Source: Aquincolibacterium sp964606385 (GTDB lineage Bacteria; Omnitrophota; Omnitrophia; Omnitrophales; Aquincolibacteriaceae). From it: a stretch of DNA of 6,837 bases. Where the stretch lies: positions 1-6,837 of the forward strand of contig CAZSFZ010000040.1 of NCBI GenBank assembly GCA_964606385.1. The letters are read 5' to 3'. Below the pieces are notes generated by a model. The model was given only the letters and a program-made list of their open reading frames with translations. It was not told the origin of the DNA and did no database searches. Shown piece by piece: positions 4,953-6,837 of the stretch. The position numbers were made by a program, and so were the translations under genes. Positions within the stretch are counted from its first letter, which is position 1, and every line of letters starts with the position of its first letter.

Positions 4953-6837
4953 ATGAGTACCGCAACATGCAAGAAATCCTCAAAGTCCAAATCAAAATCC
5001 AAATGTTCTAAATACGTTTATTTCTTCGGCAGCGGCAAGGCCGAGGGCGACGCCAAGATGAAGAGCCTCTTGGGCGGCAAGGGCGCGAACCTCGCGGAAA
5101 TGATCAATATCGGCATTCCGGTCCCCGCGGGCTTTACGATCACGACGGAAACATGCGATCTTTTCTATAAAAACGGTAAAAAATGGCCCACGGGTCTCGA
5201 AGAGCAGGTCCGTGAGAATATCGCCAAGATCGAGAAGTCCATGGGGCAGAAGTTCGGGGACCGGAATAACCCGCTCCTCGTCTCGGTCCGCTCCGGCGCC
5301 GCGGTCTCGATGCCGGGCATGATGGATACCGTGCTCAACCTCGGCCTCAATGCCGAGGTCGTGCAGGGCCTTATCGTGAAGACGGAGAACGAACGCTTCG
5401 CGTGGGACTCCTACCGCCGTTTCATCCAGATGTTCGGCGACGTCGTAATGGAAGTGCCGCACGATGATTTCGAGCATGTGCTCGAAAAGAAAAAACAGCA
5501 GGTCGGCGCGAAGACCGATACCGAGCTCAATGCCAATGACCTGAAAGACGTGGTCCGTCAGTACAAGAAGATCTATCAGGAACACACGAAAGAAGAGTTC
5601 CCGCAGGATCCTTTCGATCAGCTCATCAAAGCCGTGAACGCGGTCTTCAATTCATGGAACTGCCCGCGCGCGCTCAAATACCGCCAGATCAACGAGATCC
5701 GCGGTCTTCTCGGCACCGCCGTGAACGTCCAGGCCATGGTGTTCGGCAACATGGGTGAAACTTCCGGGACCGGCGTTTGCTTCACGCGTAATCCTTCGAC
5801 CGGCGAGAACAAGTTCTACGGCGAATACCTGATCAACGCCCAGGGCGAAGACGTCGTGGCCGGGATCCGCACGCCGGAACCGATCGATGTGCTCGCGAAG
5901 AAATGGCCCGTGGTCTACAAGCAGCTTGATGCGCTGCGCCTGCGGCTTGAAAAGCATTACCGGGACATGCAGGATATCGAGTTCACGATCCAGGAAGGGA
6001 AGCTCTACATCCTCCAGACCCGTACCGGAAAAAGGACCGCTGCCGCGGCCGTCCGTATCGCGGTCGAACTCGTGAAGGAAAAAATGCTGACGCGGGACCA
6101 GGCGATCCTTCGAGTGGATCCCAAGCAGCTCGACCAGCTGCTCCACCCGACGTTCGATCCCAAGCAGAAGAAGGAAGCCATCGCCAAGGGACTGCCCGCT
6201 TCTCCGGGCGCCGCGACCGGGAAGGTCGTGTTCACCGCCGAAGACGCCGAACTTTGGGCGAAAAAAGGCGAAGCGGTGATCCTTGTCCGCATTGAAACTT
6301 CGCCGGAAGATATCGGCGGGATGAACGTCGCGAAAGGCATTTTGACCGCCCGCGGCGGTATGACCTCGCACGCGGCCGTCGTGGCGCGCGGCATGGGGAA
6401 ATGCTGCGTGGCCGGCGTGAGCGATATCCAGATCGACTACAAGGCCCGCCAGTTCACGGCCGGCAAAGTGGTCGTGAAGGAAGGGGATTACATCTCGCTC
6501 GATGGCAGCCTGGGTCAGGTTTACGCAGGCAAACTCAACACGATCGAATCACAGCTGTCCGGCAATTTCGCGACCCTGATGAAATGGGCCGATGAAACCC
6601 GCAGGCTGAAGGTCCGTACGAACGGCGATACCCCCAAGGACGCCGAAGTGGCCCGCCGTTTCGGTGCCGAAGGGATCGGTCTTTGCCGCACGGAACATAT
6701 GTTCTTTGAAGGCGACCGCATCATCGCGGTCCGTGAGATGATCCTCGCGAATGACACGGCCGGACGTGAAAAGGCCCTGTCCAAGCTCCTGCCGATGCAG
6801 CGCGGGGACTTCGAAGGGATCTTCGAGGCGATGAAGG
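4953..6837 (+). CDS. ppdK: pyruvate, phosphate dikinase (3' end outside window)
   Basis: 628 complete codons are present and the frame runs off the window. The family is about 870-900 residues, so about 250-270 C-terminal residues are missing. The enzyme interconverts pyruvate, ATP and phosphate with PEP, AMP and diphosphate in the cytoplasm, serving PPi-dependent glycolysis or gluconeogenesis. The N-terminal nucleotide-binding domain shows LLGGKGANLAEM (39-50, K43) and LLVSVRSGAAVSMPGMMDT (108-126, R113), with GETSGTGVCFTRNPSTGE further on. The swivelling domain has GGMTSHAAVVARGMGKCC with phosphoacceptor His473; the Thr471 beside it is the site modified by the PPDK regulatory protein in other species. 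The start of the PEP/pyruvate barrel has LKVRTNGDTP (R555) and GAEGIGLCRTEHMFF (R579). Residues 1-19 are a Lys/Ser-rich tail absent from Clostridium symbiosum PPDK. Codons are strongly C/G-ending, as expected for a well-expressed gene. Confidence 0.97.
   Translation, partial: MSTATCKKSSKSKSKSKCSKYVYFFGSGKAEGDAKMKSLLGGKGANLAEMINIGIPVPAGFTITTETCDLFYKNGKKWPTGLEEQVRENIAKIEKSMGQKFGDRNNPLLVSVRSGAAVSMPGMMDTVLNLGLNAEVVQGLIVKTENERFAWDSYRRFIQMFGDVVMEVPHDDFEHVLEKKKQQVGAKTDTELNANDLKDVVRQYKKIYQEHTKEEFPQDPFDQLIKAVNAVFNSWNCPRALKYRQINEIRGLLGTAVNVQAMVFGNMGETSGTGVCFTRNPSTGENKFYGEYLINAQGEDVVAGIRTPEPIDVLAKKWPVVYKQLDALRLRLEKHYRDMQDIEFTIQEGKLYILQTRTGKRTAAAAVRIAVELVKEKMLTRDQAILRVDPKQLDQLLHPTFDPKQKKEAIAKGLPASPGAATGKVVFTAEDAELWAKKGEAVILVRIETSPEDIGGMNVAKGILTARGGMTSHAAVVARGMGKCCVAGVSDIQIDYKARQFTAGKVVVKEGDYISLDGSLGQVYAGKLNTIESQLSGNFATLMKWADETRRLKVRTNGDTPKDAEVARRFGAEGIGLCRTEHMFFEGDRIIAVREMILANDTAGREKALSKLLPMQRGDFEGIFEAMK
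4980..5003 (+). repeat. 12-nt tandem repeat (two copies) encoding the Lys/Ser tail of PpdK
   Basis: TCAAAGTCCAAA (4980-4991) is followed directly by TCAAAATCCAAA (4992-5003), with one mismatch. Each in-frame copy encodes SKSK. The unit length is a multiple of three, so gain or loss of copies would lengthen or shorten the tail without breaking the gene. Confidence 0.8.

Overview
The window is bacterial. It reads as a draft chromosome fragment, probably from an uncultivated lineage: moderately GC-rich, tightly packed genes, consensus sigma70-type promoters, and a run of exactly 100 N (4766-4865), which is the usual scaffold placeholder for a gap of unknown size. No rRNA, tRNA, CRISPR array, transposase or phage gene is visible. 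Taxonomy cannot be fixed from the sequence. The gene set (alpha2beta2-type glycyl-tRNA synthetase, ATP-type pyruvate phosphate dikinase, a free-standing four-helix-bundle protein and a short ComEA-like protein) would suit a deltaproteobacterial or Omnitrophota-like genome, but that is a weak inference.

Left end (1-344): the N-terminal half of an XRE-type DNA-binding regulator runs leftward off the window. Its promoter lies so close to the start codon that the mRNA is probably leaderless. An AT-rich divergent intergenic region separates it from a rightward comEA-like gene. The comEA leader carries an exact complement of its own strong Shine-Dalgarno sequence, so translation may be controlled by RNA structure.

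Middle (345-1577): a secreted, helix-hairpin-helix ComEA-like protein (345-683) is followed by a likely terminator hairpin. Next come an unrecognised helical 119-residue protein (758-1117) and, overlapping it by 20 nt, a four-helix-bundle (S23/IVS-type) protein (1098-1577).

Right part (1578-6837): a good promoter (1676-1704) drives glyQ and glyS, the two subunits of glycyl-tRNA synthetase, whose coding regions overlap by 8 nt. An extended -10 element is built on the glyS stop codon and points into the assembly gap. After the gap, ppdK (pyruvate phosphate dikinase) starts with an unusual Lys/Ser-rich N-terminal tail encoded partly by a 12-nt tandem repeat. It runs off the right end after 628 complete codons.

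The housekeeping genes are ordinary. The parts most worth a second look are the comEA leader, the overlapping pair at 758-1577, and the ppdK tail. I did not find convincing evidence of a large undescribed system.
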